Positions 16,426 through 24,312 of a DNA stretch of 64,000 nucleotides are shown here, piece by piece. Position 1 is the first letter of the stretch. The number at the start of each line of letters is the position of its first letter. Origin of the DNA: Neorhizobium huautlense (GTDB taxonomy: Bacteria; Pseudomonadota; Alphaproteobacteria; Rhizobiales; Rhizobiaceae); assembly GCF_030811685.1 (NCBI RefSeq), contig NZ_JAUSRF010000016.1, positions 44,202 to 108,201 of the forward strand, written 5' to 3'. The notes beneath the pieces are model-generated. The model was given only the letters and a program-made list of their open reading frames with translations, was not told where the DNA came from and did not search any database. The position numbers were made by a program, and so were the translations under genes.

Positions 16426-16842
16426 ATGGTCGATGTGAAGGTGAAATCGCGGCCGGTCGGTGCGCTGGCCAAAGTGGGGCGCCATGGTCATCCACATCTC
16501 GTGAGCGAAACCGGTGGCGGGCTCGACGTGATCACCAGCGCCTCCATGCCGGGTTTCAATCCGCTGGATCTGCTTTATTCGTCGCTCGCCGCCTGTCTCG
16601 TGCTGAGCGCGCGTATCGCCGCAAGCCGGCTTGGTATTCTCGATAAGCTCGAAGAGGTTTCGGTGCATGTGACGGGACAGAAAAGCGTCGGCGAACCGGC
16701 GCGGGTGGAGAATTTCGACGTGAAATTCGAACTCTCCGGTGATTTCGACGCGGCTGAGCGCGCCGAAATTATTCATATGGCGGAGGAAATCTGCACCGTC
16801 AGCAATACGCTGCTGGCGACACCCACCATCCGCATCGTTTGA
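16426..16842 (+). CDS. OsmC family protein
   Basis: A 138-residue OsmC-fold protein. FNPLDLLYSSLAACLVLSAR holds the first reactive Cys and EEICTVSNTL the second, the pair used to reduce organic hydroperoxides in Ohr/OsmC enzymes. The subgroup is nearer to YhfA/OsmC-like than to Ohr. The ATG at 16426 is chosen because the family starts with VDVKVKSRPVG-like sequence; an upstream in-frame ATG would run back inside the TfoX-domain gene. The role in peroxide stress is inferred from family. Confidence 0.88.
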   Translation: MVDVKVKSRPVGALAKVGRHGHPHLVSETGGGLDVITSASMPGFNPLDLLYSSLAACLVLSARIAASRLGILDKLEEVSVHVTGQKSVGEPARVENFDVKFELSGDFDAAERAEIIHMAEEICTVSNTLLATPTIRIV

Positions 16843-16845
16843 CGC

Positions 16846-17343
16846 CTATTCGTCGTCATCCGGAATGTGACTGTCGACGCCACCTGATGTAATGCGGTTG
16901 ATGACGCGGCCGACGCCCGGCACGCGCTGCACGGTGGCAACGATCCGGCGGATCAAGGCGTCGTCATCGACCATGCCTTCCAGGACGACGGTCGTGCCGT
17001 CCACATGCAGGTCGATCATTTCCATCTGCAGGTCTTCGAGGTTTTCCAGCGCATCACTGATGCGTTCCTCGAGATCGTCGTCATTCTCGCGCCCGACGGT
17101 TTCCGGCAGGCCACGGTCCCGCAGGCGGTTCTCCTGACCATCGGCCTCGATGCCATCGATGCGGAAACCGCCATTGCGCTCGCGGTCGAAATTGCCGGAT
17201 GCGCCATATTCACCATTGCCGGCCGGTTTCGAGGTCGCGCCCGGCTTGTCGGCATAAGGCCAGCCGTCATCGAGATTGCGCTCTTCGTAATCGCGAAAAT
17301 CCTCTTCGCGCGACAGGTCGTTTTCGCTTTTCTTCAATGCCAT
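16846..17343 (-). CDS. BON domain protein
   Basis: A 165-residue protein. The first 90 residues are hydrophilic and look disordered (acidic, Gly/Asn-rich). The C-terminal part DLEERISDALENLEDLQME through VDGTTVVLEGMVDDDALIRRIVATVQRVPGVGRVINRI is a BON domain, which binds phospholipid or cell-envelope ligands. There is no signal peptide, so this copy may be cytoplasmic. The start at 17343 has a perfect AGGAGG seven bases upstream. Upstream in-frame codons overlap the deformylase-like gene and are not used. Confidence 0.86.
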   Translation of the reverse strand: MALKKSENDLSREEDFRDYEERNLDDGWPYADKPGATSKPAGNGEYGASGNFDRERNGGFRIDGIEADGQENRLRDRGLPETVGRENDDDLEERISDALENLEDLQMEMIDLHVDGTTVVLEGMVDDDALIRRIVATVQRVPGVGRVINRITSGGVDSHIPDDDE

Positions 17344-17408
17344 GACAGCCTCCTGATAATGGTCTCGGGAGGCATAACGTTCAGGTCGGCGGATTGTTCG
17401 TTCGGTCG

Positions 17409-17906
17409 TCAGCTTCTCGCCGATTTTTCCCATTTCCTGACCAGCCGTTCCCTTTTCAGCCGCGACAGGCGCTTCAGCCAGAATATGCCGTCGAGCTGGT
17501 CGATCTCGTGCTGGATGCAGATGGAGAGAAAACCCTCGGCATCCTCCTCATGGGGCACGCCGTCGAGATCCTGATAACGGAAACGGATCTGTTGCGGCCG
17601 CTCCACCTCGTCGGTGAAACCGGGCATGGAAACGCTGCCCTCCATGTGCCGCATCGTCTCCTCGGAAGAAACGAGCACCTCCGGATTGGCATAGATGCGC
17701 ACGCCGTCTTCCGGCGAAAGCTCGATCACGGCGAGGCGCAGAAGTGTGCCGACATGGGCCGCCGTTATGCCGACGCCGGGGGCGGCGCGCATCGTTTCCA
17801 ACAGGTCGTCGGCGAGCGTGCGCAGGTCATCGTCGAAGGTGGTGACGGGTCGGCAGGGCTGGTTCAGAAGAGGATCGGGATAGGTCAGGATTTTCAGGCG
17901 AGTCAC
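17409..17906 (-). CDS. Peptide deformylase-like protein lacking metal ligands
   Basis: The overall sequence is a peptide deformylase, which removes the formyl group from new proteins: KILTYPDPLLNQPCRPV, GVGITAAHVG, EGSVSMPG and HEIDQLDGIFW align with the three family motifs. Key residues differ. The motif-1 Gln is His, the metal-binding Cys of EGCLS is Ser, and the second His of HExxH is Gln. Two of three metal ligands are therefore lost and the protein may be inactive or do another job. A GTG at 17906 with AAGG upstream puts the start where the family starts; an ATG at 17948 is possible. Such deformylase-like paralogues are known in rhizobia. Confidence 0.85.
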   Translation of the reverse strand: MTRLKILTYPDPLLNQPCRPVTTFDDDLRTLADDLLETMRAAPGVGITAAHVGTLLRLAVIELSPEDGVRIYANPEVLVSSEETMRHMEGSVSMPGFTDEVERPQQIRFRYQDLDGVPHEEDAEGFLSICIQHEIDQLDGIFWLKRLSRLKRERLVRKWEKSARS

Positions 17907-17981
17907 GCGGCACCTTGGCGAGAGGTTATCGGTTTTTGCATCGGTCAAAACGTCTCTGGACCCTGCTTTGGAATTGTTCTA

Positions 17982-18023
17982 GCAGATAACCGCGCAGCGC
18001 GGGAACCAAACCCGGTTATCTGC
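17982..18023. repeat. Long inverted repeat in the mgtE upstream region
   Basis: GCAGATAACCG (17982-17992) and CGGTTATCTGC (18013-18023) are perfect 11-base arms around a 20-base loop that itself has CGCGC/CGCG. It lies between the deformylase-like gene and mgtE, about 90 bases before mgtE. No T tract follows on either strand, so it is more likely an operator or leader structure than a terminator. Confidence 0.6.
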
Positions 18024-18113
18024 GCTATCCAGTTGTTGAAAATCGGTTTTTCGCTGCATATTCGTCTGAACTGACGGATGGCGGTGCGATTCCCTAAGCG
18101 TGAGGGCGGCCTT

Positions 18114-19529
18114 ATGACGAATATCGACGAAGATCGCCTTCGCCCGACAGCGGAAGACATTTCCGACGACATCTATTCGGAAGAGGGCGCCATCCGCGCC
18201 GATTTCCTTGCCATGGTCGGTGCCGCGATTGCCGATCGCGACGTGCTGTTCCTGCGCCAGAACGTGGCAAAGTTGCACGAATCCGAACTCGGCGACCTTC
18301 TCGAAGCGATCCAGCCGGATCAGCGTCTGGCTCTCGTCAAACTGCTCGGCGACGACTTTGACCTGACGGCGCTGACCGAGGTCGATGAGACGATCCGTAT
18401 GGAAATCGTCGACCAGATGCCGAACGAGCAGATCGCTGCTGCGATCGGCGATCTCGATTCGGACGATGCCGTCTACATTCTCGAAGACCTCGACAAGGAA
18501 GACCGCGAGGAAATCCTTGCGCAATTGCCGTTCACCGAGCGTGTGCGCCTCAGCCGTGCGCTGGATTACCCGGAAAGCTCGGCCGGTCGCCGCATGCAGA
18601 CCGAGTTCGTCGCTGTGCCACCATTCTGGACCATCGGCCAGACCATCGACTACATGCGCGAAGAGGAGGATCTGCCGGAAAGTTTCACGCAGATCTTTGT
18701 CATCGATCCCACCTTCAAGCTGCTCGGCGTCATCGATCTCGATCGCATCCTGCGCACCAAGCGTCAGGTGAAGATCGAAACCATCATGCGCGAAACCAAT
18801 TACCCGGTCCCGGCGGATATGGACCAGGAAGAGGCCGCGCAGCTTTTCGAACAGTATGACCTTCTCTCCGCTGCCGTCGTCGATGACAATGGCCGTCTGG
18901 TCGGTGTGCTGACCATCGATGATATCGTCGACGTCATGCAGGAAGAGGCGGAAGAGGACATCATGCGCCTCGGCGGCGTTGGTGATGAAGAACTGTCCGA
19001 CTCGATCAAGGATACGTCGAGGTCGCGTGTGCCGTGGCTGCTGGTCAATCTTTTCACGGCCTTCATGGCGGCTTCTGTCATCGGCCTGTTCGACGCCACC
19101 ATCCAGCAGATCGTCGCGCTTGCCGTGCTGATGCCGATCGTCGCCGGCATGGGCGGCAATGCCGCATCGCAGACGATGACGGTGACGGTGCGCGCGCTCG
19201 CCACCCGCGATCTCGACATCCACAATTCCTGGCGTATCATTCGCCGTGAAGCGGGTGTCGGGCTGTTGAACGGCGTGTTGTTCGGCGTGCTGATCGGCCT
19301 TGTTGCCGGGCTGTGGTTTCAGGATCCCAATATCGGCGGGATCATTGCAACGGCAATGTTGATAAACATGATGGCTGCCGCGCTGGCAGGCATCATGGTG
19401 CCGCTTCTTCTGGACAAGTTCGGTGCCGACCCGGCGGTCGCCTCGGCGGTCTTCGTCACCACCATTACCGATATAACCGGATTTTTTGCATTTCTCGGAC
19501 TTGCGACATGGTGGTTCGCCATCGGTTGA
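18114..19529 (+). CDS. mgtE: Magnesium transporter MgtE
   Basis: A Mg2+ channel of the inner membrane. The order is an acidic N-terminal helical domain (residues to about 140, with LGDLLEAIQPDQRLALVKLL), two CBS domains (about 140-270) that sense Mg2+, then five membrane helices, with VLMPIVAGMGGNAASQTMTV as the conserved pore region. From the ATG at 18114 the protein is 471 residues; an ATG at 18078 would add 12 residues. A long inverted repeat lies upstream and could be regulatory. Confidence 0.95.
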   Translation: MTNIDEDRLRPTAEDISDDIYSEEGAIRADFLAMVGAAIADRDVLFLRQNVAKLHESELGDLLEAIQPDQRLALVKLLGDDFDLTALTEVDETIRMEIVDQMPNEQIAAAIGDLDSDDAVYILEDLDKEDREEILAQLPFTERVRLSRALDYPESSAGRRMQTEFVAVPPFWTIGQTIDYMREEEDLPESFTQIFVIDPTFKLLGVIDLDRILRTKRQVKIETIMRETNYPVPADMDQEEAAQLFEQYDLLSAAVVDDNGRLVGVLTIDDIVDVMQEEAEEDIMRLGGVGDEELSDSIKDTSRSRVPWLLVNLFTAFMAASVIGLFDATIQQIVALAVLMPIVAGMGGNAASQTMTVTVRALATRDLDIHNSWRIIRREAGVGLLNGVLFGVLIGLVAGLWFQDPNIGGIIATAMLINMMAAALAGIMVPLLLDKFGADPAVASAVFVTTITDITGFFAFLGLATWWFAIG

Positions 19530-19539
19530 CGGGTCAAAA

Positions 19540-19561
19540 TTGACTTGTACGTAAAGGTCAA
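19540..19561 (+). promoter_or_regulatory. Palindromic operator of the MerR-type regulator
   Basis: Half-sites TTGACTTGTAC (19540-19550) and GTAAAGGTCAA (19551-19561) make a 22-base near-perfect palindrome centred on GTACGTAA. It begins with a -35-like TTGACT and ends about 32 bases before the regulator start. This is typical of autoregulated MerR genes. The TTGAC-n-TACGTA-n-GTCAA shape resembles the published LiuR motif from memory. Confidence 0.65.
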
Positions 19562-19592
19562 TTAGTTTTGGCCCTCTGAAAAGGGCAAGCAC

Positions 19593-19979
19593 GTGCACAA
19601 ATATTACAGCATAACGGAACTGACCCGCGAATTCGGCGTATCGACGCGGACCCTTCGCTTCTACGAGGACGAGGGCCTGATCCATCCCGAGCGACGGGGC
19701 CGAACCCGCCTGTTCCGTGCCGCCGACCGCCGCCTCATTCAGGAAATTCTGCGGGGCCGCCGCATCGGTTTCACCATCGCCGAGATCCGCGAGATCGTTC
19801 AGGTCTACAAGGAACCGCCGGGCGAAATGGGGCAACTGAAACTGCTGATGAAGCGCATCGACGAAAAACGCGAGGACCTGCGCCAGAAACGCAAGGACAT
19901 CGACGAGACATTGATCGAACTCGACAATGTCGAGGAAGCCTGCCTCACACGTCTGGCCGAAATCGGCGTCGGGACGTGA
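19593..19979 (+). CDS. MerR-family transcriptional regulator, LiuR-like
   Basis: A 128-residue DNA-binding regulator starting with GTG. The N-terminal winged helix-turn-helix is clear: YYSITELTREFGVSTRTLRF, then YEDEGLIHPERRGRTRLF. A long dimerisation helix follows (EMGQLKLLMKRIDEKREDLR). There is no cysteine cluster for metal, except one Cys near the C-terminus. The long helix and the operator next to it fit the LiuR subgroup that controls branched-chain amino acid or fatty acid breakdown, but liu genes are not in this window. Confidence 0.88.
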   Translation: MHKYYSITELTREFGVSTRTLRFYEDEGLIHPERRGRTRLFRAADRRLIQEILRGRRIGFTIAEIREIVQVYKEPPGEMGQLKLLMKRIDEKREDLRQKRKDIDETLIELDNVEEACLTRLAEIGVGT

Positions 19980-19994
19980 CCTGATCCCAGACGC

Positions 19995-20984
19995 TTATTG
20001 GGCGATCATCGAGCATTCCTGCGCGAGCGATTGCACGCGCTCATCCGTCTGCGGATTGATCTGCCCCTCGTTCATCGGCACCAGCAGCGATTGCTGAGAC
20101 AGGCGCTCGGCCGTGCAGGAACAGAAGCGCTGGCACATGCCGGCATCCTGGCCACTGGCCGTGCAGCCCGTCTCGCAGCTGCGTATGTAGCTTTCGATCG
20201 GATCGGGTGCAGGGGCGGGGTAAACCAGCGAAAACAGGTAGAGCAGGCCGATCAGAACCGGCTGGTGGATCAGGTAGAAGGCGAGGCTGTGCTGTCCTGC
20301 TTTCCCGAGAATGTTGGGCTTCGTTTGCAAGGCGGCGAGGCGTGTCAGCCATCCGCGGGTGAGGGCGAGTTTGCCGATCGCGACGCCCATCAGCGGTGCA
20401 GCCAACCAAGGAAACAGCGGCACAAAATCGTTGGAGCGCGGTGGTGTGGCGGCGAAACCGGTCCAGTTGAGGTAACGCGGATCGAAAAAATCGCTGCTGA
20501 AGATGCCGGGATAGACGTATCCGTTGACATAACCCGCTGCGGCAATGGCGATGGCGATCAGTGCCGTGACCAGCGCCGGCAGGCGCAGGAATGCGAGGCC
20601 GATCAGTCCCGTCAGGGCGATACTGTGCAGGATGCCGAAATGGATCCATTCGCCCGGCGTGGCGAAAAACGTCCCGACGCTGATGACAAAAGCGGCGCCG
20701 GCCACCATGCCGAATCGTTTTGCGAATGACTGCCAGCGGATGCCCGAAACATGGGCCAGAACGAGGCTGAAACCGGCCAGGAACAGGAAGGAGCTGGCGA
20801 TGCAGCGGGCATAAAGCTTCCATCCGCCCTGTGTCGCCGTTTCCAGCGGGATATAACCGAAAAAGCCGAGGTCCCAGGTGAAGTGGTAGGAGGCCATGGC
20901 AATCAGCGCCAGGCCGCGCAAGGTATCGATCAGGAGAATACGCGGCCTTTTGGGCGCGCTCGAAACTGTTTCAGCAATGGCCAC
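19995..20984 (-). CDS. DUF1624 heparan-alpha-glucosaminide N-acetyltransferase-like membrane protein
   Basis: A 329-residue integral membrane protein. RILLIDTLRGLALIAMASYHFTWD is the signature start of the DUF1624/YeiB-related acyltransferase family, whose members move acyl groups across the membrane. The next segments form about eight TMs, with FHPHQPV-like FYLIHQPVLIGLLYLF near residue 240. The last 65 residues are soluble and unusual: six cysteines in CETGC, MCQRFCSC and QECSM. This tail could be a disulfide-bonded or metal-binding domain. It overlaps no neighbour and its substrate is unknown. Confidence 0.82.
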   Translation of the reverse strand: MAIAETVSSAPKRPRILLIDTLRGLALIAMASYHFTWDLGFFGYIPLETATQGGWKLYARCIASSFLFLAGFSLVLAHVSGIRWQSFAKRFGMVAGAAFVISVGTFFATPGEWIHFGILHSIALTGLIGLAFLRLPALVTALIAIAIAAAGYVNGYVYPGIFSSDFFDPRYLNWTGFAATPPRSNDFVPLFPWLAAPLMGVAIGKLALTRGWLTRLAALQTKPNILGKAGQHSLAFYLIHQPVLIGLLYLFSLVYPAPAPDPIESYIRSCETGCTASGQDAGMCQRFCSCTAERLSQQSLLVPMNEGQINPQTDERVQSLAQECSMIAQ

Positions 20985-21032
20985 GAAAATTCTTTCCGGC
21001 TGGATTTGGCGTTCAGGGCCGTCTGTTTTCCA

Positions 21033-21734
21033 TCACCGCATATCTTCCATGACAGCCTGGCGTGCCTCGGAAAAATACTGGCGACGGGTCAGCGCAACGA
21101 TGACGACGACCGTCATTGCCATGAACATATAGGGCCCGGCGAACCAACCGAGATAGCCGATCGACAGAAAAAATGCGCGAAGGCCGGAATTGAAGTGGCT
21201 GGCGGCGATCGTGTTCATGCGGACGACCTGATCGGCGGCGCGTTCGGCCGCCTCGCGGTTGCCGTTGGTCTCATGCATCATCGGCAGTGCGCCGAACAGG
21301 ATGGTGCAGTAGTTGAACAGCCTGTAGGACCAGCCGAACTTGAAGAAGGCATAACCGAAGATGACGGTGAGGCCGGCGACCTTCAGTTCGAACGAGGTGC
21401 GGCCGCCATAGGAGGCGATGGCAAGATCGCGAAACACTGCCTCGACCTGATCGGTGGCACCGAGCAGCGCAAAGCAGCCGCCGATGGCGAGGATGGATGT
21501 CGATGCAAAAAATGCCGTGCCGTTCTGCAGGCCGGCAAGAATTTGCGTGTCGATCATCTTCAGGTCGCGGCTCAGCGAATTGTAGATCCAGTTCTTGCGG
21601 CGCTCAGCCATCACCCGGTTGAGGCTCTGGCGCGGCAGGTATTTGCCGCCGGAACCGGCGGAGAACCAGCTGTAGAGCGCCCAGAGGACGATGAAGAGCG
21701 CAAGTGCGATATAGTCCGCATTCGACATGGGCAT
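21033..21734 (-). CDS. DUF599 family membrane protein
   Basis: A conserved membrane protein of unknown function, 233 residues from the ATG at 21734. Motifs of DUF599 are RRKNWIYNSLSRDLKMIDTQILAGLQNGTAFFASTSILAIGG and the C-terminal SHFNSGLRAFFLSIGYLGWFAGPYMFM. About five TMs are predicted by eye. A longer reading from 21803 adds 23 residues of no membrane or signal character and is less likely. It is divergent from sdaA across a 220-base region with an operator-like palindrome. Confidence 0.88.
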   Translation of the reverse strand: MPMSNADYIALALFIVLWALYSWFSAGSGGKYLPRQSLNRVMAERRKNWIYNSLSRDLKMIDTQILAGLQNGTAFFASTSILAIGGCFALLGATDQVEAVFRDLAIASYGGRTSFELKVAGLTVIFGYAFFKFGWSYRLFNYCTILFGALPMMHETNGNREAAERAADQVVRMNTIAASHFNSGLRAFFLSIGYLGWFAGPYMFMAMTVVVIVALTRRQYFSEARQAVMEDMR

Positions 21735-21861
21735 GACCGGGTTGGAAAGAACCGAATTTCGACGTTCGCATCTGTAATGCGCCAGAATCGGCATGTCCGG
21801 CAAGGCGTTGCTGTGATCACGATCGTCCTATCCACATTGCGCGGACTTAATTTTGATCCTA

Positions 21862-21874
21862 TGTCGCTGCGACA
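21862..21874. promoter_or_regulatory. TGTCGC-T-GCGACA palindrome upstream of sdaA
   Basis: A perfect 13-base palindrome with one central base, in the divergent gap between the DUF599 gene and sdaA, 82 bases before the sdaA start. Placement fits a repressor or activator site. No regulator is identified. The same TGTCGC half-site is seen in the inverted repeat at 11587-11620. Confidence 0.4.
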
Positions 21875-21955
21875 AAACCGGATGTCGGGCAATCGCCTTA
21901 GCTTGTCTTTCGTCAAGCGTAGCCTGATGTCATCTTTCTCGCGATGTGGACTGCC

Positions 21956-23353
21956 ATGTTTCTCTCCGTCTTCGACGTCTTCAAGATCGGTATCGGTCCT
22001 TCGAGTTCCCACACGATGGGTCCGATGTCGGCCGCAAACCGCTTTCTGGATCTGATTCTCTCGGATGACTGGCCGCGACCGGCGGGCGCCCATGTGGCGG
22101 CACTGAAGGTCAGCCTGCACGGCTCGCTTGCCTTTACCGGCATCGGCCATGGCACGGGCAGGGCGGTGATCCTCGGCCTGATGGGCGAGGCGCCGCAAAG
22201 CGTCGATCCCGATGCGATGGATGCGATCATCGCCGAGGTGGAGCGCACCGGCCGCGTCACGCCGCCCGGCCATCCGGCCTATGAGTTCCAGCCCAAGACG
22301 GACCTGATCTACGACAAGAAAGTGCCGCTGCCGGGCCATGCCAACGGCATGGCTTTCGAGGCGCTCGACAAGGATGGTCGCCTGCTGCTGAAGCGCATCT
22401 ATTATTCGATTGGCGGCGGTTTCGTGGTGACGGATACGGAACTGGAAGCCATGCGTGGCCAGAAGAAGGTCAGTTCCGATCGTGTGCCCTATCCCTTCTC
22501 CTCGGCCAAGGAAATGCTCGACATGGCGCGTGGTGCGGGCCTGAGCATCGCCGCCATGAAGCGCGCCAATGAAGAAACGAAGATGAGTCGCACCGAGCTC
22601 GACGAAGGGCTCGACCGTATCTGGGACGCGATGAGTCGCTGTATCGATCGCGGCCTGCAGGTGGACGGCATCATGCCCGGTGGCCTGAAAGTGCGCCGCC
22701 GCGCCCGCGCCATCCACGAAAAGCTGGAGGCCGAATGGCGCTCCAATCGCCTGAACCCGCTGCTCGCCAATGACTGGCTGTCCGTTTACGCCATGGCCGT
22801 AAACGAGGAAAATGCCGGCGGTGGACGCGTGGTGACGGCGCCGACCAATGGTGCGGCCGGCGTCATTCCCGCGACGGTGCGGTATTTCCTGCATTTCCAT
22901 GAGGATGCGACGCGCGAGGATGTTCACACCTTCCTGCTGACGGCAGCGGCTGTCGGTGGCATCATCAAGCATAATGCCTCGATTTCCGGTGCCGAAGTCG
23001 GCTGTCAGGGCGAAGTCGGCTCGGCGGCCGCGATGGCGGCTGCGGGGCTGGCAGCGGTGATGGATGGTTCGCCGGAGCAGATCGAGAACGCGGCCGAAAT
23101 CGCGCTGGAACATCATCTCGGCATGACCTGCGATCCGGTTGCCGGCCTCGTGCAGGTGCCCTGCATCGAGCGCAATGCGCTGGGTGCCGTGAAGGCGGTG
23201 ACGGCGGCGTCGCTGGCGATCAAGGGCGATGGCACGCATTTCGTACCGCTCGACGCCTGTATCGAGACCATGCGCCAGACCGGCAACGACATGAGCGAAA
23301 AATACAAGGAAACCTCGACGGGCGGCCTCGCCGTCAACGTCGTGGAATGCTGA
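21956..23353 (+). CDS. sdaA: L-serine ammonia-lyase, iron-sulfur dependent
   Basis: Converts L-serine to pyruvate and ammonia using a [4Fe-4S] cluster. The single-chain form is 465 residues from the ATG at 21956, starting MFLSVFDVFKIGIGPSSSHT as in E. coli SdaA. The C-terminal half has EVGCQGEVGSAAAMAA, HHLGMTCDPVAGLVQVPCIERN; the three cysteines in these motifs are the cluster ligands. An ATG four codons upstream (21944) is an alternative start. The upstream region holds a palindrome. Confidence 0.95.
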   Translation: MFLSVFDVFKIGIGPSSSHTMGPMSAANRFLDLILSDDWPRPAGAHVAALKVSLHGSLAFTGIGHGTGRAVILGLMGEAPQSVDPDAMDAIIAEVERTGRVTPPGHPAYEFQPKTDLIYDKKVPLPGHANGMAFEALDKDGRLLLKRIYYSIGGGFVVTDTELEAMRGQKKVSSDRVPYPFSSAKEMLDMARGAGLSIAAMKRANEETKMSRTELDEGLDRIWDAMSRCIDRGLQVDGIMPGGLKVRRRARAIHEKLEAEWRSNRLNPLLANDWLSVYAMAVNEENAGGGRVVTAPTNGAAGVIPATVRYFLHFHEDATREDVHTFLLTAAAVGGIIKHNASISGAEVGCQGEVGSAAAMAAAGLAAVMDGSPEQIENAAEIALEHHLGMTCDPVAGLVQVPCIERNALGAVKAVTAASLAIKGDGTHFVPLDACIETMRQTGNDMSEKYKETSTGGLAVNVVEC

Positions 23354-23439
23354 TCGGCTGATGGCGCGCCTGTGGATGCAGGCCTGCCATGCCGCGACCG
23401 CGGCTTGACGTGGGCCGCATATGGGTCTTGAAGCGGGAC

Positions 23440-23877
23440 ATGACACTTCATATCGTCAAACTCTGCGTCGGCGCGGAATCCATTCAGGACCAGAGAGACT
23501 GGGTCGCCGAGCGCTGCCTGAGCGCAATTGCTGCCGGTCTTGAACCGCATTCGGTCCATACCACCCGGATGGTTCCCAAACGGGTTGACGAACTTCTCGA
23601 TGGCGGTTCGCTCTACTGGGTGATCAAGGGCCAGGTCATGGCCCGCCAGAAGCTGCTGGGTATAGAGACGTTTACGGGCGGTGACGGCATCGGTCGCTGC
23701 CATCTGATTCTTGGGCCCGAAGTGATCGAAACCATGCCGCAGCCGCGTCGTCCGTTCCAGGGCTGGCGGTATCTTACGCCTGAAGATGCGCCTGCCGATC
23801 TCGGCAGTCTTGGCGAGGATGTCATGGCGCTGCCGGAATATCTGCGGCGTGAACTCGCCGAACTCGGTCTTCTCTGA
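23440..23877 (+). CDS. DUF1489 family protein
   Basis: A 145-residue conserved alphaproteobacterial protein of unknown function. LHIVKLCVGAESIQDQRDW at the start and GSLYWVIKGQVMARQKLLGI are the family marks; it ends with PRRPFQGWRYLTPEDAPADL. The ATG at 23440 is preferred over 23389, which adds 17 residues overlapping the intergenic region after sdaA. A convergent terminator follows. Confidence 0.88.
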   Translation: MTLHIVKLCVGAESIQDQRDWVAERCLSAIAAGLEPHSVHTTRMVPKRVDELLDGGSLYWVIKGQVMARQKLLGIETFTGGDGIGRCHLILGPEVIETMPQPRRPFQGWRYLTPEDAPADLGSLGEDVMALPEYLRRELAELGLL

Positions 23878-23883
23878 AACGAC

Positions 23884-23916
23884 AAAAGCGCGCCATAGGG
23901 ACGCGCTTCAAGATTT
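23884..23916. terminator. Weak bidirectional terminator
   Basis: AAGCGCG (23886-23892) pairs with CGCGCTT (23902-23908); ATTTTT follows after four bases on + and TTTTG on the minus side. It lies between convergent genes DUF1489 and the small protein at 23936. Confidence 0.55.
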
Positions 23917-23935
23917 TTACGACTGAATTTTTCGC

Positions 23936-24205
23936 TCAGCGCAGGCGCATATGGATAGGCGCCCTGCCTGACTGTGCGGAGATGTGCAGGTGGATTTTTG
24001 CTTCCGGCTGGGTATAACGCCAGGCGCGCGCCGCATGGGTCAGAAGCAGACCGACCAGATCACGTGTCTTTTCACGCGGCCGGTTCATGCCCATTCCGGC
24101 GATCCGCATGGCGGCTTCGTGGAGCGGGTGGAGCGACGGCCCGCGAAAGGGGCTTTTCAACGTCGTCGGAAATTCACGTTCGATGTTGTTTTCGTTCACT
24201 GCCAT
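23936..24205 (-). CDS. Small hypothetical protein
   Basis: I do not recognise this family. The 89-residue product starts MAVNENNIEREFPTTLKSPF at an ATG with GAGGTC seven bases upstream. It has one compact region rich in Arg and His (AAMRIAGMGMNRPREKTRDLVGLLLTHAARAWRY) and no signal peptide or membrane segment. It is a real gene by start-site quality and coding look, conserved in my judgement within Rhizobiaceae, but function is unknown. It is followed by a convergent terminator. Confidence 0.68.
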   Translation of the reverse strand: MAVNENNIEREFPTTLKSPFRGPSLHPLHEAAMRIAGMGMNRPREKTRDLVGLLLTHAARAWRYTQPEAKIHLHISAQSGRAPIHMRLR

Positions 24206-24254
24206 GTCTGACCTCGTACGCTTTACTCTTCGAGGGCTGAAACGATACCGGGAC

Positions 24255-24294
24255 AAAAAACGCAGCCCGGCTGCCGCCGTCGGTTACCCGACGG
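24255..24294 (-). terminator. Terminator of the DD-carboxypeptidase gene
   Basis: On the minus strand a hairpin CCGTCGG/CCGACGG with loop GTAA is followed by a second hairpin GCAGC/GCTGC and then TTTTTTG. It sits 19 bases after the stop at 24313. Confidence 0.88.
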
Positions 24295-24312
24295 CAACGT
24301 CACCCAGAGGAT

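Noticed and set aside
17979..18172. Minus-strand frame overlapping mgtE 5' region
   Set aside because: Shadow frame; the mgtE start and family are clear and the frame has no homology-like pattern.
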